Shown here: positions 1-9,335 of the stretch, piece after piece | How the letters are laid out: each line of letters opens with the position of its first letter | Position numbering within the stretch: the stretch's first letter is position 1 | NCBI RefSeq assembly: GCF_042242105.1 | Contig: NC_092028.1 | Location: 14,183,338-14,247,337 of the forward strand | Direction of reading: 5' to 3' | Origin: Pempheris klunzingeri | Lineage: Eukaryota; Chordata; Actinopteri; Acropomatiformes; Pempheridae | DNA length: 64,000 nt | Made by a program: the position numbers and the translations under genes | The notes under the pieces: model-generated | What the model saw: the letters and a program-made list of their open reading frames with translations, nothing else | Told to the model about the DNA's origin: nothing | Database searches by the model: none

Positions 1-106
1 CAAGGCCGCTTCACCATCTCCAGAGACAACAGCAGACAGCAGCTGTATCTGCAGATGAACAGCCTGAAGACTGAAGATTCTGCTGTTTATTATTGTGCCA
101 GAGACT
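1..106 (+). CDS. V1: VH segment, family A, 3' end only (cut by window start)
   Basis: Only framework 3 is present: it opens in [18 protein letters not shown] and runs to YYCAR. The leader, FR1, CDR1 and CDR2 lie before the window. The recombination signal is complete: heptamer CACAGTG at 107-113, 23-bp spacer, nonamer ACAAAATCC at 137-145. What is visible has no defect, so this is probably a usable V gene. Confidence 0.9.
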
Positions 107-145
107 CACAGTGACTGGAGTTGGTTGAGCAGCTGTACAAAATCC

Positions 146-865
146 TACAGTATCTTTCAGCCCAAGTATGAAGCATTCTTCAAAGTACATTTTATCTTTC
201 TTTTTTAATTAATGTGTATATTTGTATATATTATTTTATACTACATAATATTACATTACATATATACATGCATATCTTTAAATAATGCATTATATGAAAT
301 CACAACTATTGTTTCTGATAATTATTATTATTAATAAATATTAATACAATAAACAAAAAGAATAAATATCATTTGTTCAAACAAGTTCTTCTATCAATTA
401 AGAAACACTAATGTCTGTAATTCATGTTGAAAACATAATGCTGCAGTTTCTTTTATAAGGCTAGAGAGAAAGTACATGAATAAATAAATGCTGCAATACA
501 AAAAAGCTGTTCACACATTGTTGATGATGAATCTGATATAGGAGAGATTCAGAGTGAATCAGTTCTTTCAGGAAAACAGCTCACATCATATTTAAAGTGG
601 GTTTGAAATGTGAAAACATGCCAAACACACTGGCACACATGGCTTATAGCAAGCAACATTCTTGGTGTTTGCTGCTTTTGTTTCTGTGTGTGCACACCAT
701 CATAGTTGATGCAAAGCTGATTTTAATCAGTATGTTTCCCATTATCCATGATTCATGATAATATTCACATTAAGAACAAGAATAATGATTATTAATGGTC
801 ATATGATGTTTTCATTATGAATTCTTCTCAGTTAGACCAACGCTGATGTTTCACATGTTGATTCT
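146..865 (+). other. A-to-B intergenic spacer (reference copy)
   Basis: This AT-rich spacer links a family-A gene to the next family-B promoter. It shows no gene. Landmarks are a run of AT repeats near 220-340, a conserved stretch around 540-640, and a short passage near 660-720 that some copies lack. Closely similar copies lie at 8148-8811, 12707-13390, 15053-15765, 22756-23472, 29346-30063, 33893-34600, 36548-37266 and 39459-40127. At 18747-19085 and 32049-32390 only the first half is present, before a LINE fragment. Confidence 0.8.
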
Positions 866-906
866 ATGCAAACTCAGTGACCTCCCTCATTACTCAGCTA
901 TAAAAA
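866..906 (+). promoter_or_regulatory. Family-B VH promoter (octamer + TATA)
   Basis: An octamer variant ATGCAAAC (866-873) is followed 25 bp later by TATAAAAA (899-906), with the start codon at 960. Every family-B promoter has the octamer 94 bp before the ATG, except the V17/V38 subgroup (ATGCAAAG, 104 bp before). The octamer is the Oct-1/Oct-2 site of Ig V promoters; the last base differs from the ATGCAAAT consensus. Confidence 0.85.
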
Positions 907-959
907 CTTCACATCAGGCCGTCAGTGGAGTTCACAGCACGTCAGTTTCAGCATCAAAC

Positions 960-1386
960 ATGTTTTCTGTAGCTCTGCTGCTGCTGATGGCAGCTGGATG
1001 TGAGTCTCTCTGGATTTGTTGAAGTCAAAAGTTCTTCATTTGCTGTATAACTTGATTGTTTGTTCCAAAACATTTCCTTTTTTTAACAGGTGTGAAGTGT
1101 GAACAGTTGACACAGCCAGCCTCTGTGACTGTGCAGCCTGGTCAGAGTCTGACCATCACCTGTCAGGTCTCTTATTCTGTGAGCAGCTACCGCACAGCTT
1201 GGATCAGACAGCCTGCAGGGAAAGGACTGGAGTGGATTGGAATGAAATACACTGGAGATTCATACTACAAAGATTCACTAAAGAACAAGTTCAGTATCGA
1301 CTTAGACTCTTCCAGCAACACAGCGACTCTAAACGGACAGAATGTGCAGCCTGAAGACTCTGCTGTGTGTTACTGTGCCAGAGAGC
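960..1386 (+). CDS. V2: VH gene, family B
   Basis: Leader exon 960-999 (MFSVALLLLMAAG, phase 1), 90-bp intron, V-exon 1090-1386 starting CVKCEQLTQPAS after the joined codon. CDR1 is SVSSYRTAW and CDR2 is MKYTGDSYYKDS. FR1 Cys, the FR2 Trp and the second Cys are present, but the residue two before that Cys is Cys (VCYCAR) where all other family-B genes have Tyr. The signal is CACAGTA (1387-1393), 23 bp, ACAAAAACC (1417-1425). The ORF is open, but the unpaired Cys beside the disulfide residue could disturb folding. Confidence 0.92.
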
Positions 1387-1425
1387 CACAGTAACACAAA
1401 CCATCAGTAGACCTGAACAAAAACC

Positions 1426-2259
1426 CCTCAGAGCCTGAACACTTGTAGCATGAAGCCACCAGAGGAGGAGCCCTCAGACCACTAATGATTTCAGGACCTG
1501 TTCACTGTCAAAGAGAGAAACAGACATCTAGAAATGAAAAAGTAAAAGGAATATAACATTGTTCACTATAATATATATTAATGATAATAACATTATTATT
1601 AAATATACTATGTTTTTCTAAAAAGTCTCTTCTTTGTCTGACTCAGTATTTATGTAAATTAAAAACAGCATCATTTCAGCTCACAGCAGTGTTTAAAAAA
1701 GCTTTTCATCTGACAAGAAATGAAACATAACACTAATCTACCTGCAGACAGGATGAGAAACCTTTTAGTTGTTGCTTTAATTTTGGTTTTTCACAAAGTT
1801 ACATTATATGTGGTTTATTTTTATTGACTGAAAAACACAGGTATTCATGGCTGCTTTGTACCGACTGGTCACACGTTTTTTCTGAATTTGTTTTTAGTTT
1901 ACAAATTAAGTCACTTATTAATGGGGATTTTGCCTCTTGATGTCATAAAAAGGTGCGACTTAGGAACACTTTGTCATAAAATAAAGAGTATAACATTTGT
2001 TATGGTGATAATTGTTGTTTTTTTTCTATTAAAATGTATCTTAAAATTGATGAACTATTGTCAGAGTCTTTACATGATGCAGACTGTGCTTAATAAATAA
2101 ATGAAATAATGTAACTGTAAACTTTTTGCACAACTGATGCTGAAACATGCAAGAAGGACTAGTGGAGGAAAGAATCATGTTCAGGAAAGATTCATTCTTT
2201 CAGTTTCACCAAACAAAGACTGAGAGTCAAATCCAGTTCCTCCCTGTGAGGAGGAGTTA
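1426..2259 (+). other. B-to-A intergenic spacer (reference copy)
   Basis: No gene is seen. The stretch begins with a conserved trailer after the family-B signal and continues as AT-rich DNA up to the next family-A octamer. Short open frames recur in the copies (for example 1888-2100) but have no features of a gene. Copies lie at 9375-10094, 13654-14490, 16326-17020, 21477-22196, 30622-31483, 35161-36000, 40691-41551 and 42492-43185. They differ mainly by the presence of a roughly 100-bp piece after GAGTATAA. Confidence 0.75.
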
Positions 2260-2267
2260 ATGCAAAA
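2239..2267 (+). promoter_or_regulatory. Family-A VH promoter (inverted repeat + octamer)
   Basis: The octamer variant ATGCAAAA (2260-2267) lies 80 bp before the start codon. Directly before it is an inverted repeat, CCTCC (2239-2243), six bases, GGAGG (2250-2254). Both elements occur in nearly every family-A promoter, and no TATA box is evident. Octamers of the other copies begin at 5341, 7583, 10095, 12145, 14491, 18182, 20027, 22197, 25267, 28784, 31484, 33331, 36001, 38897, 41552 and 44368. Confidence 0.8.
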
Positions 2268-2339
2268 CTCAGATGTCTTCCACCTCTACTTATCTGACTG
2301 CAGAGAGGATGACAGAGAACAGTGGACACACAGTTGAAC

Positions 2340-2780
2340 ATGATGGACTGTAGGACAGGACTGCTGCTCTTAACTATCTGCTGGGCAGGTGAAGATATCC
2401 ACAGACCTAAACCTTACACAGTTTATATTTGTGTCACCAGCATATTTCACTTGATGTGTATTCATTCTCTTGACAGGTGTTGATGGTCAGACTCTGACTC
2501 AATCTGGACCAGCTGTTAAAAGGCCTGGAGAATCCCACAAATTGACCTGTACAACCTCTGGATTCACATTCAGCAGCTACTGGATGGCCTGGGTCAGACA
2601 GGCTCCTGGAAAAGGACTGGAGTGGATCGCTTTCATACACACATCCAGTAGTCATATCTATTACTCCCAGTCAGTCCAGGGTAGATTCACCATCTCCAGA
2701 GACGACTCCAGCAGTAAACTCTATCTGCAGATGAACAGCCTGAAGACTGAGGACACAGCAGTGTATTACTGTGCCAGAGA
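2340..2780 (+). CDS. V3: VH gene, family A (HTSSS subgroup)
   Basis: Leader exon 2340-2388 encodes [16 protein letters not shown]; a second ATG follows at once at 2343, so either may start. An 88-bp intron precedes V-exon 2477-2780, which opens [22 protein letters not shown]1 is SSYWMAW, CDR2 [14 protein letters not shown], and FR3 carries [10 protein letters not shown] with TAVYYCAR. The signal is CACAGTG (2781-2787), 23 bp, ACAAAAACT (2811-2819). V20 and V36 share this CDR2 type and 3' flank. All structural residues are present. Confidence 0.95.
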
Positions 2781-2819
2781 CACAGTGAGAGACAATAACA
2801 GGATAGTGTTACAAAAACT

Positions 2820-3810
2820 ACTTCCTCTGTTTACCACCACCATTGGCAACATTCAGTTGTCTCACTATCGCTTGTTTTGTAAAACTGAGTGTGATTAATT
2901 ATCACTGATTTAAATAGTAGTAGAGTAGTGACTGAATATTGAAGTCTTATTTTGTCTCATTTGACTCAATTTTAAAGTCATTTACGGCTGACACAAATAT
3001 AGTGGGAAAAGAAATAGATTTCCTCAAATTTTGTTTGATGAAAATCAGAAAATATGAAAATGTTATTCTGTGTTTTTTCCCTGGAAGTGATGTTAACAGA
3101 CGTATAAAAAGAGACATGTCTTCATAACGACATGCATGAAGACCATACATGTGACACAAACATTTACATCTACAAATAAAAAGCTTCCACCTGATTTGCA
3201 GGTTGTACACAAAATTATGAAAATAGTTTTCCTGCACATCAACAAATCTACAAAAAACATCCAAAACTGCCAAAGAAAAAAAGTGCTGTAATGTAGCTAA
3301 TGCAGATGTGACAAAGAACTCTTTTCCAGCTGAACTCAGATCCATCAAGTCTCCTGCTTCTTTGAAATCTCATCTTAGAACTTTTGTCTTTGTGAAAACT
3401 TTTGTTTAATATATCTTTTTATTTATACTACGTCTGTCCCTATCTTATTACATTTGTATTCTTTTTAATTTCTATGTGCTTATCTCTTTGATATTATTGT
3501 CATTTTATTTTATCTTTATTTTATTTATTTAACATTAAAAAGTTCTGCATCATATGATATTCAGTTTTTGTACATAAACCGTCACTAATTTCATGATTTT
3601 TAAGACATATTTATACAGTAAATCATAGCATAGCAGCGCCACAGGTTTGTTAAATTATCTGTCTAGATGGTGAGTGTGTATAAGATCTTTCATAGAAATA
3701 TGTTCTGTAAAAAATGCTTTAAAAAGGCATTCTCTACCAGTCGGCTCTAGAGGACACAGTGTTAACACCTTCAGTTGATTCTAATGATATTCAAAAGATT
3801 ATTCAACAAC
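2820..3810 (+). other. Spacer between V3 and V4, no gene seen
   Basis: AT-rich DNA. The same sequence follows V20 (25827-26786) and V36 (46178-47021), so it belongs to a duplicated block. The copy after V20 lacks a short piece near 26010, and the V36 copy is interrupted by a hAT element. Overlapping open frames on both strands near 2940-3350 have no gene-like features. Confidence 0.7.
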
Positions 3811-3818
3811 ATGCAAAT
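3811..3818 (+). promoter_or_regulatory. Consensus octamer of V4
   Basis: A perfect ATGCAAAT octamer lies 100 bp before the V4 start codon. The family-C octamer is the only one in the A/B/C array that matches the consensus fully. The matching site for V21 is at 26787-26794. Confidence 0.85.
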
Positions 3819-3910
3819 AAAGGGCACTCATAAGGAAGTGAAGTGTATTTCTCTGTGAGTGTCAGTGAGAGGACAGAAGAGCTCACATCAGTTCAGCTTC
3901 AACATCAACC

Positions 3911-4263
3911 ATGTTCTCTGTAGCTCTGATGCTGCTGGTTTCCTTTTCCACAGGTGTGAACAGTATTGATCTCCTCCAGCCAGACTCAATGGCTGTTCAG
4001 CCTGGACAGTCTTTGACCATCACCTGTCAGGTGTCTGGTTATTCTCTGACTGATGACAACTATGCAACAGGTTGGATCAGACAGCGTGAAGGAAAACAAA
4101 TGGACTGGATTTCCCATCAGTGGGGTGGAGGTACGCTTCAGCAAAATGATGCTCTGAAGAACAAGTTCAGCTACAGCAGAGACACTTCTGCTCGAACAGT
4201 GACTCTAAAAGGACAGAATCTGCAGCCTGAAGACACAGCTGTTTATTACTGTGTCCGTCAGCC
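3911..4263 (+). CDS. V4: VH gene, family C, no leader intron
   Basis: A single open exon runs from MFSVALMLLVSFSTGVNS into IDLLQPDSMAVQPGQS. What would be a splice acceptor (TTTTCCACAG, ending at 3954) is still visible inside the leader, but no donor precedes it, and the reading frame passes straight through. CDR1 is YSLTDDNYATGW, CDR2 HQWGGGTLQQND, and FR3 ends TAVYYCVR. The signal is CACAGTG (4264-4270), 23 bp, ACAAATACT (4294-4302). The hydrophobic leader still looks like a signal peptide, so the gene may be usable without splicing. The protein is identical to V21. Confidence 0.9.
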
Positions 4264-4302
4264 CACAGTGATACAAACCACCAACAGACCTGCACAAATA
4301 CT

Positions 4303-4731
4303 CATCAACCATGTGACTCAAATACACTCACATGTTCTAAACGTCAACATTATTCCATGTAGATCTAATGTGACTTCCACTGCAGCTGACATCTGTATCA
4401 AACAACTTTGCCTTAATATAAGAGCTTTAGGGAAGTAATGTTTCCTGTTTCATGGGGTAGAAAATGACATCTGACAAAGCTCACTTCAACTGGAGCTTTA
4501 TCTCTTCACAGATACACAAATATGATCCATTTTCCTTCTGTAATTTCACCAATATTAAAAGAAAATAGCTTTAAACTTTTACACCATCAGTTAAAGATTG
4601 ACATTGTACTGAAGAAAGTAGCTGCCAGGACTTTGATGCTTCACAGTTTCCTCTGCTGTTTTAGAGATTCTCTGCTCATGGAAATGCATCTGTGTCACAC
4701 GTTCCCTATTTAAACCTGTAGAGGGAGGTCT
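4303..4731 (+). other. Family-C 3' flank, no gene seen
   Basis: Conserved flank between a family-C signal and the orphan-leader promoter. Copies follow V14 (17142-17570), V21 (27752-28180) and V34 (43306-43734). The V4 frame stays open into this flank up to 4438, which is meaningless after recombination. Confidence 0.7.
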
Positions 4732-4757
4732 ATGCAAACTCTTCCTCTCTTATAAAC
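4732..4757 (+). promoter_or_regulatory. Promoter of orphan leader OL1
   Basis: Octamer variant ATGCAAAC at 4732-4739 and TATAAAC at 4751-4757, 122 bp before the OL1 start codon. The same arrangement precedes the other three copies (octamers at 17571, 28181 and 43735), so each orphan leader keeps what looks like a complete V promoter. Confidence 0.75.
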
Positions 4758-4853
4758 ACACCATCAGTCACTTGTGGCACAAAACTGGGACAGTTTTTAA
4801 CATTTCAGAAACACAGAGTCCAGAGAGCTCTGAACTACAGTGTTTATCACAGA

Positions 4854-4902
4854 ATGGACAATAAAATGATCAGGAGTTTATCATTTGTAGTTACTATTCA
4901 TG
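4854..4902 (+). other. OL1: orphan VH leader exon without its own V-exon
   Basis: The exon encodes MDNKMIRSLSFVVTIH and ends in phase 1 at a good donor (G|GTGAGA), exactly like family-A leaders (49 nt). No V-exon follows before the V5 promoter at 5341. The nearest in-phase acceptor is that of the V5 V-exon (5559), 657 bp away. Three further copies (OL2-OL4) have the same 49 bases. It is either the relic of a deleted VH family or an alternative first exon for V5. Confidence 0.75.
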
Positions 4903-5340
4903 GTGAGAAAATGTATTCTGACTAAAATGTCCAACCTGTGATTTACCATTTATTAATCATTATTATTATTGTTATTATTGATAATAGGATGAATAGAGAT
5001 TATTGTAGATGATTTGGTTCATCTGCTGCCCAACATGCTTCCAGGGAGTAATGTGAAACAATGATGCCAACAAACCAATTTTGAATAAATCTTGTTGGCA
5101 AATGAGCCAAATTTGGGAACTAAAATTAAAATGTTGAAGATGTATTAAAAGCAAGATGGGAAATTAGGTTGATTTTAATACTAAGTGACATTTTGCACAA
5201 GAGAAATTAAAACATGCCAAACACACTTTAAATTGACTGACTTAGAGGAATAAATCCTGAACAATGATTCAGCATTTTCACCAAACAAAGACTGAAAGCT
5301 ACGTCCAGTCTACTTCTCTCCTCCCTGTGAGGAGGAGTTA
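4903..5340 (+). other. Spacer between OL1 and V5, no gene seen
   Basis: AT-rich spacer with a short ATT-rich run near 4955-4985. I searched for an Ig-type V-exon (Cys, Trp, YYC, heptamer) and found none. Copies are at 17742-18181, 28352-28783 and 43906-44367. Confidence 0.7.
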
Positions 5341-5420
5341 ATGCAAAACTTAGATGTCTTCCACCTCTACTTATCTGACTGCAGAGAGGATGACAGAGAA
5401 CAGTGGACACACAGTTGAAC

Positions 5421-5861
5421 ATGATGGACTGTAGGACAGGACTGCTGCTCTTAACTATCTGCTGGGCAGGTAAAAAAGTTAGACTATTTTGACTCTTAAT
5501 GATAATTTGAATTATGTACATACAGTGATTAATATAATTGTTCTTGTTTTTGTGACAGGTGTTGACAGTCAAAGTCTGACACAATCTGAACCAGCTGTTA
5601 AAAGGCCTGGAGAATCCCACAAATTGACCTGTACAACCTCTGGATTTACACTTAGTAGCTACTGGATGGGCTGGGTCAGACAGGCTCCTGGAAAAGGACT
5701 GGAGTGGATCGCTACTGGTACCGCTGGTAGCACAAATTATTATGCTCAGTCAGTCCAAGGCCGCTTCACCGTCTCCAGAGACGACAGCAGAAAGCAGGTG
5801 TATCTGCAGATGAACAGCCTGAAGACTGAAGATTCTGCTGTTTATTATTGTGCCAGAGACT
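5421..5861 (+). CDS. V5: VH gene, family A
   Basis: Leader exon 5421-5469, 89-bp intron unrelated to that of most family-A genes, V-exon 5559-5861 ([19 protein letters not shown]). CDR1 is LSSYWMGW and CDR2 [15 protein letters not shown]3 is [13 protein letters not shown]. Heptamer CACAGTG (5862-5868) is followed by a 22-bp spacer and a weak nonamer ATAAAAAAC (5891-5899). The coding part is intact; the imperfect nonamer may lower its use. The orphan leader OL1 lies upstream. Confidence 0.92.
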
Positions 5862-5899
5862 CACAGTGACACAGGAGGGAGCAACGCTGTATAAAAAAC

Positions 5900-6203
5900 T
5901 AAAATGTCAAAACAAGTCAAAACTTTGCTTTCTGATTTTCGTATTCACACCATGAGTTTGAGTTCAACATCGTCAACACACTCACAGAAACACTGTTAAA
6001 TAAACTACATACTTCAGGCTGGGATTAGTAATCACTCTGTTCATGTACATGCTCATCTGACTTGTTTGAAATTTTGTCAAGAATAGAAATATTTAAGTTA
6101 CCGTAATTTTTTCTTTCAGATGTCTGAAAATGTCCATAACTCAAATCCAACACACAACTACTTGTAAAGCAACAGTTCATCCTTCTCTATCCTAAAATGA
6201 ACC
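5900..6203 (+). other. V5 3' flank, no gene seen
   Basis: Relative of the flank after V16 (20615-20890) and V37 (49113-49388). Those flanks lead to a family-B gene of the V17/V38 type; here they lead to the V6 relic. Confidence 0.65.
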
Positions 6204-6380
6204 CCCTCACAGTCTGCTATAAAGCTTTGGTATCATGTATGTGAGAGGTGCTGGAGCTTCATACTGCAAAGATTCACTAAAGTTCAGTATTGACTTTGAC
6301 TATTCCAGCAACACAGTGACTCTAAACGGACAGACCATCAGGAGGCTTGAACAAAAACCCCTCAGTACCTGAACACTTGC
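6204..6380 (+). pseudogene. V6: truncated family-B VH relic
   Basis: The stretch begins like the V17/V38 promoter (CTCACAGTCTGCTATAAAG near 6209) and jumps directly into CDR2/FR3 of a family-B V (GASYCKDSLK ... NTVTLNGQ). Leader, FR1, CDR1 and FR2 are missing. The YYC end and heptamer are lost too, leaving only a nonamer ACAAAAACC near 6350. Two separate deletions in one gene; it cannot be used. Confidence 0.85.
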
Positions 6381-7582
6381 AATATGAAGTCACCAGAGGA
6401 GGAGCCCTCAGACCACTAATGATCTGAAACTATAAGTCTTTAGAGTTCATGAAAGAGCTCTTATCTAATTTAACAGCAAATGTTTTCAGCAGTTTAAATA
6501 CTCTACAACAATCACTGATACATAATTATATGTATATATCACCTATAAGAGATGGACTAAATGTGTTTAAGAGCTAGTGATCAAACTACAGCAGAAATTA
6601 ATCCTTGAGAAGTTTCTCTTCCATATTGTTATTAGAAAAAACACTGAAAAACAATAAAAAAATAAAAGATAAAAAGCAGATGGGCCTTAATTCAAATTTA
6701 AACTATCACTACTATTACTACTACTACTAAAGGTAAACTATTGTTGGCAGCTTTCTGATGGGGCTAATTGGCACAAATGCTCAACATGAATTTAATCACA
6801 AATCATTTAAGTTTAGGGAGCATTTAAGTACATTAAAACATATTCATTGGTTTGAATATTCTAACATAAATTACATCAAAGAAATTAGGCAGAGAGTAAA
6901 CAGTGTTCCAACAAACCTCCCCTACGATGGTGAAGATAGCAGAAACAGGGATTTATTTGACTCGTATCGTGTCTTATGGTACGGGATCATAACATCAGGT
7001 ACGGAATGAATCTACAGATGATTTGGATCAAAATGAGACCACATTTTTCTATGGATGTTGGTTTTTAAACTGCAGACAGACAGATACAGATTGAATGCCT
7101 AATCCCTTCAAGGCTTATGCCTAGTGGACATGATAAATCAGACTTTACTGATGATCTTTTGTGCCCATGCAACAGTGTCCCTGAATTTGTTTTTAATGTT
7201 TAATATTTTCAAGTCCTCTTCCTCTTTTTTGTTCCCACAGGGGTTTTCTTTCCTCTGGTGGTCTGGAAAGGGACTTAAGAACTTTTAGTGAAATAAAACA
7301 ACAGCATAACATAATGAATGGCATTTGTTGAGGATTTTTGCTATTGAAAAAATTGACTTTTTGTGTTATGTGAAATTCATAAACTCCTTTCAGAATCTTC
7401 TCATGATGCAGCCTGTCCTTAATAACCGGCTCAAACTATATGTTTGTCAACCTATTGTACAGATTATAGTGAAACATGGAAGTGGGACTCTTGGACAAAC
7501 TTCTATAGTAAACATTCATTCTCTAATTTCACCAAACAGTAACCGAGAGTCAAATCCAGTTCCAAACTGTGAGGAGGAGTCA
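6381..7582 (+). other. Long V6-V7 spacer, no gene seen
   Basis: AT-rich spacer that recurs after V19 (24030-25266) with very few differences, one of them an extra short piece near 24517. Contains ACT triplet repeats near 6705-6730. The open frames at 6758-7009 and 7325-7660 show no domain, and the second overlaps the V7 promoter. Confidence 0.7.
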
Positions 7583-7662
7583 ATGCAAAACTCAGATGTC
7601 TTCCACCTCTACTTATCTGACTGCAGAGAGGATGACAGAGAACAGTGGACACACAGTTGAAC

Positions 7663-8108
7663 ATGATGGACTGTAGGACAGGACTGCTGCTCTTAACTAT
7701 CTGCTGGGCAGGTGAAGATATCCACAGACCTAAACCTTACACAGTTTATATTTGTTTCAACAGCATATTTCACTTGATGTGTATTCATTCTCTTGACAGG
7801 TGTTGATGGTCAGACTCTGACTCAATCTGGACCAGCTGTTAAAAGGCCTGGAGAATCCCACAAATTGACCTGTACAGGCTCTGGATTCACATTCAGCAGC
7901 TACTATATGCACTGGATCAGACAGGCTCCTGGAAAAGGACTGGAGTGGGTTTCAAGGATTGAGAGTGGCAGTGGTAGCAGCAAACTCTACTCTCAGTCAG
8001 TCCAAGGCCGCTTCACCATCTCCAGAGACAACAGCAGACAGCAGGTGTATCTGCAGATGAACAGCCTGAAGACTGAAGATTCTGCTGTTTATTATTGTGC
8101 CAGATACT
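7663..8108 (+). CDS. V7: VH gene, family A
   Basis: Leader exon 7663-7711, 88-bp intron, V-exon 7800-8108. CDR1 is SSYYMHW and CDR2 [15 protein letters not shown]; the end reads YYCARY. The signal is CACAGTG (8109-8115), 23 bp, ACAAAATCC (8139-8147). No defect is visible. CDR2 is written mostly with AGT/AGC/GGC codons. Confidence 0.95.
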
Positions 8109-8905
8109 CACAGTGACTGCAGTTGGTTGAGCAGCTGTACAAAATCCTACAGTATCTTTCAGCCCAAGTATGAAGCATTCTTCAAAGTACAATTCATCTT
8201 TCTTTTTTATTAATGTATATATTTGTATATATTATTTTATACTACATAATATTACATTACATATATACATGCATATCTTTAAATAATGCATTATATGAGA
8301 TCATAATTATTGTTTCTGATAATTATTATTATTAAATATTAATACAATAAACAAAAAGAATAAATATCACTTGTTCATACAAGTTCTTCTATCAATTAAG
8401 AAACACTAATGTCTGTAATCTATGGTGAAAACATAATGCTGCAGCTTCTTTTATAAGGCTAGAGAGCAAGTAGATGAATAAATGAATGCTGCAATACAAA
8501 AAAGCTGTTCACACATTGTTGATGATGAATCTGATATAGGAGAGATTCAGAGTGAATCAATTCTTTCAGGAAAACAGCTCACATCATATTTAAAGTGGGT
8601 TTGAAATGTGAAAACATGCCAAACACACTGGCACACATGGCTTATAGCAAGCAACATTCTTGGTGATTTTAATCCGTATGTTTCCCATTATCCATGATTC
8701 ATGATAATATTCACATTAAGAACAAGAATAATGATTATTAATGGTCATATGATGTTTTCATTATGAATTCTTCTCAGTTAGACCAACGCTGATGTTTCAC
8801 ATGTTGATTCTATGCAAACTCAGTGACCTTCCTCATTACTCAGCTATAAAAACTTCACATCAGGCCGTCAGTGGAGTTCACAGCACGTCAGTTTCAGCAT
8901 CAACC

Positions 8906-9335
8906 ATGTTTTCTGTAGCTCTGCTGCTGCTGATGGCAGCTGGATGTGAGTCTCTCTGGATTTGTTCAAGTCAAAAGTTCTTCATTTGCTGTATAACTTG
9001 ATTGTTTGTTCCAAAACATTTTCTTTTTTTAACAGGTGTGAAGTGTGAACAGTTGACACAGCCAGCCTCTGTGACTGTGCAGCCTGGTCAGAGTCTGACC
9101 ATCACCTGTCAGGTCTCTTATTCTGTGGGCAGCTACTACACAGCTTGGATCAGACAGCCTGCAGGGAAAGGACTGGAGTGGATTGGAAGTGCAGCTGCTG
9201 GATACACCACATACTACAAAGATTCACTAAAGAACAAGTTCAGTATCGACTTAGACTCTTCCAGCAACACAGCGACTCTAAATGGACAGAATGTGCAGCC
9301 TGAAGACTCTGCTGTGTATTACTGTGCCAGAGACC
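8906..9335 (+). CDS. V8: VH gene, family B
   Basis: Octamer ATGCAAAC at 8812, leader exon 8906-8945, 90-bp intron, V-exon 9036-9335. CDR1 is SVGSYYTAW; CDR2 SAAAGYTTYYKDS is one residue longer than the usual MKYTG form and shared in type only with V31. The signal is CACAGTA (9336-9342), 23 bp, ACAAAAACC (9366-9374). Intact. Confidence 0.95.

Noticed and set aside
1888-2100. Recurring 70-160 residue open frames in the B-to-A spacers (also at 9836, 14114, 16789, 31092, 35626, 42953).
   Set aside because: They recur because the spacers are recent copies. Frame and end differ between copies, and no domain or splice context supports a protein.
2947-3348. Minus-strand open frames behind V3, V20 and V36.
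   Set aside because: They are AT-rich, differ in frame between the three copies, and have no recognisable domain.
3911-4438. V4 frame continuing 58 codons past the heptamer.
   Set aside because: The part after the recombination signal is lost on V-D joining; the coding end was set at the heptamer.
6758-7009. Open frame of 83 codons in the V6-V7 spacer.
   Set aside because: The copy after V19 is interrupted by a short extra piece, and no domain or splice signals accompany it.
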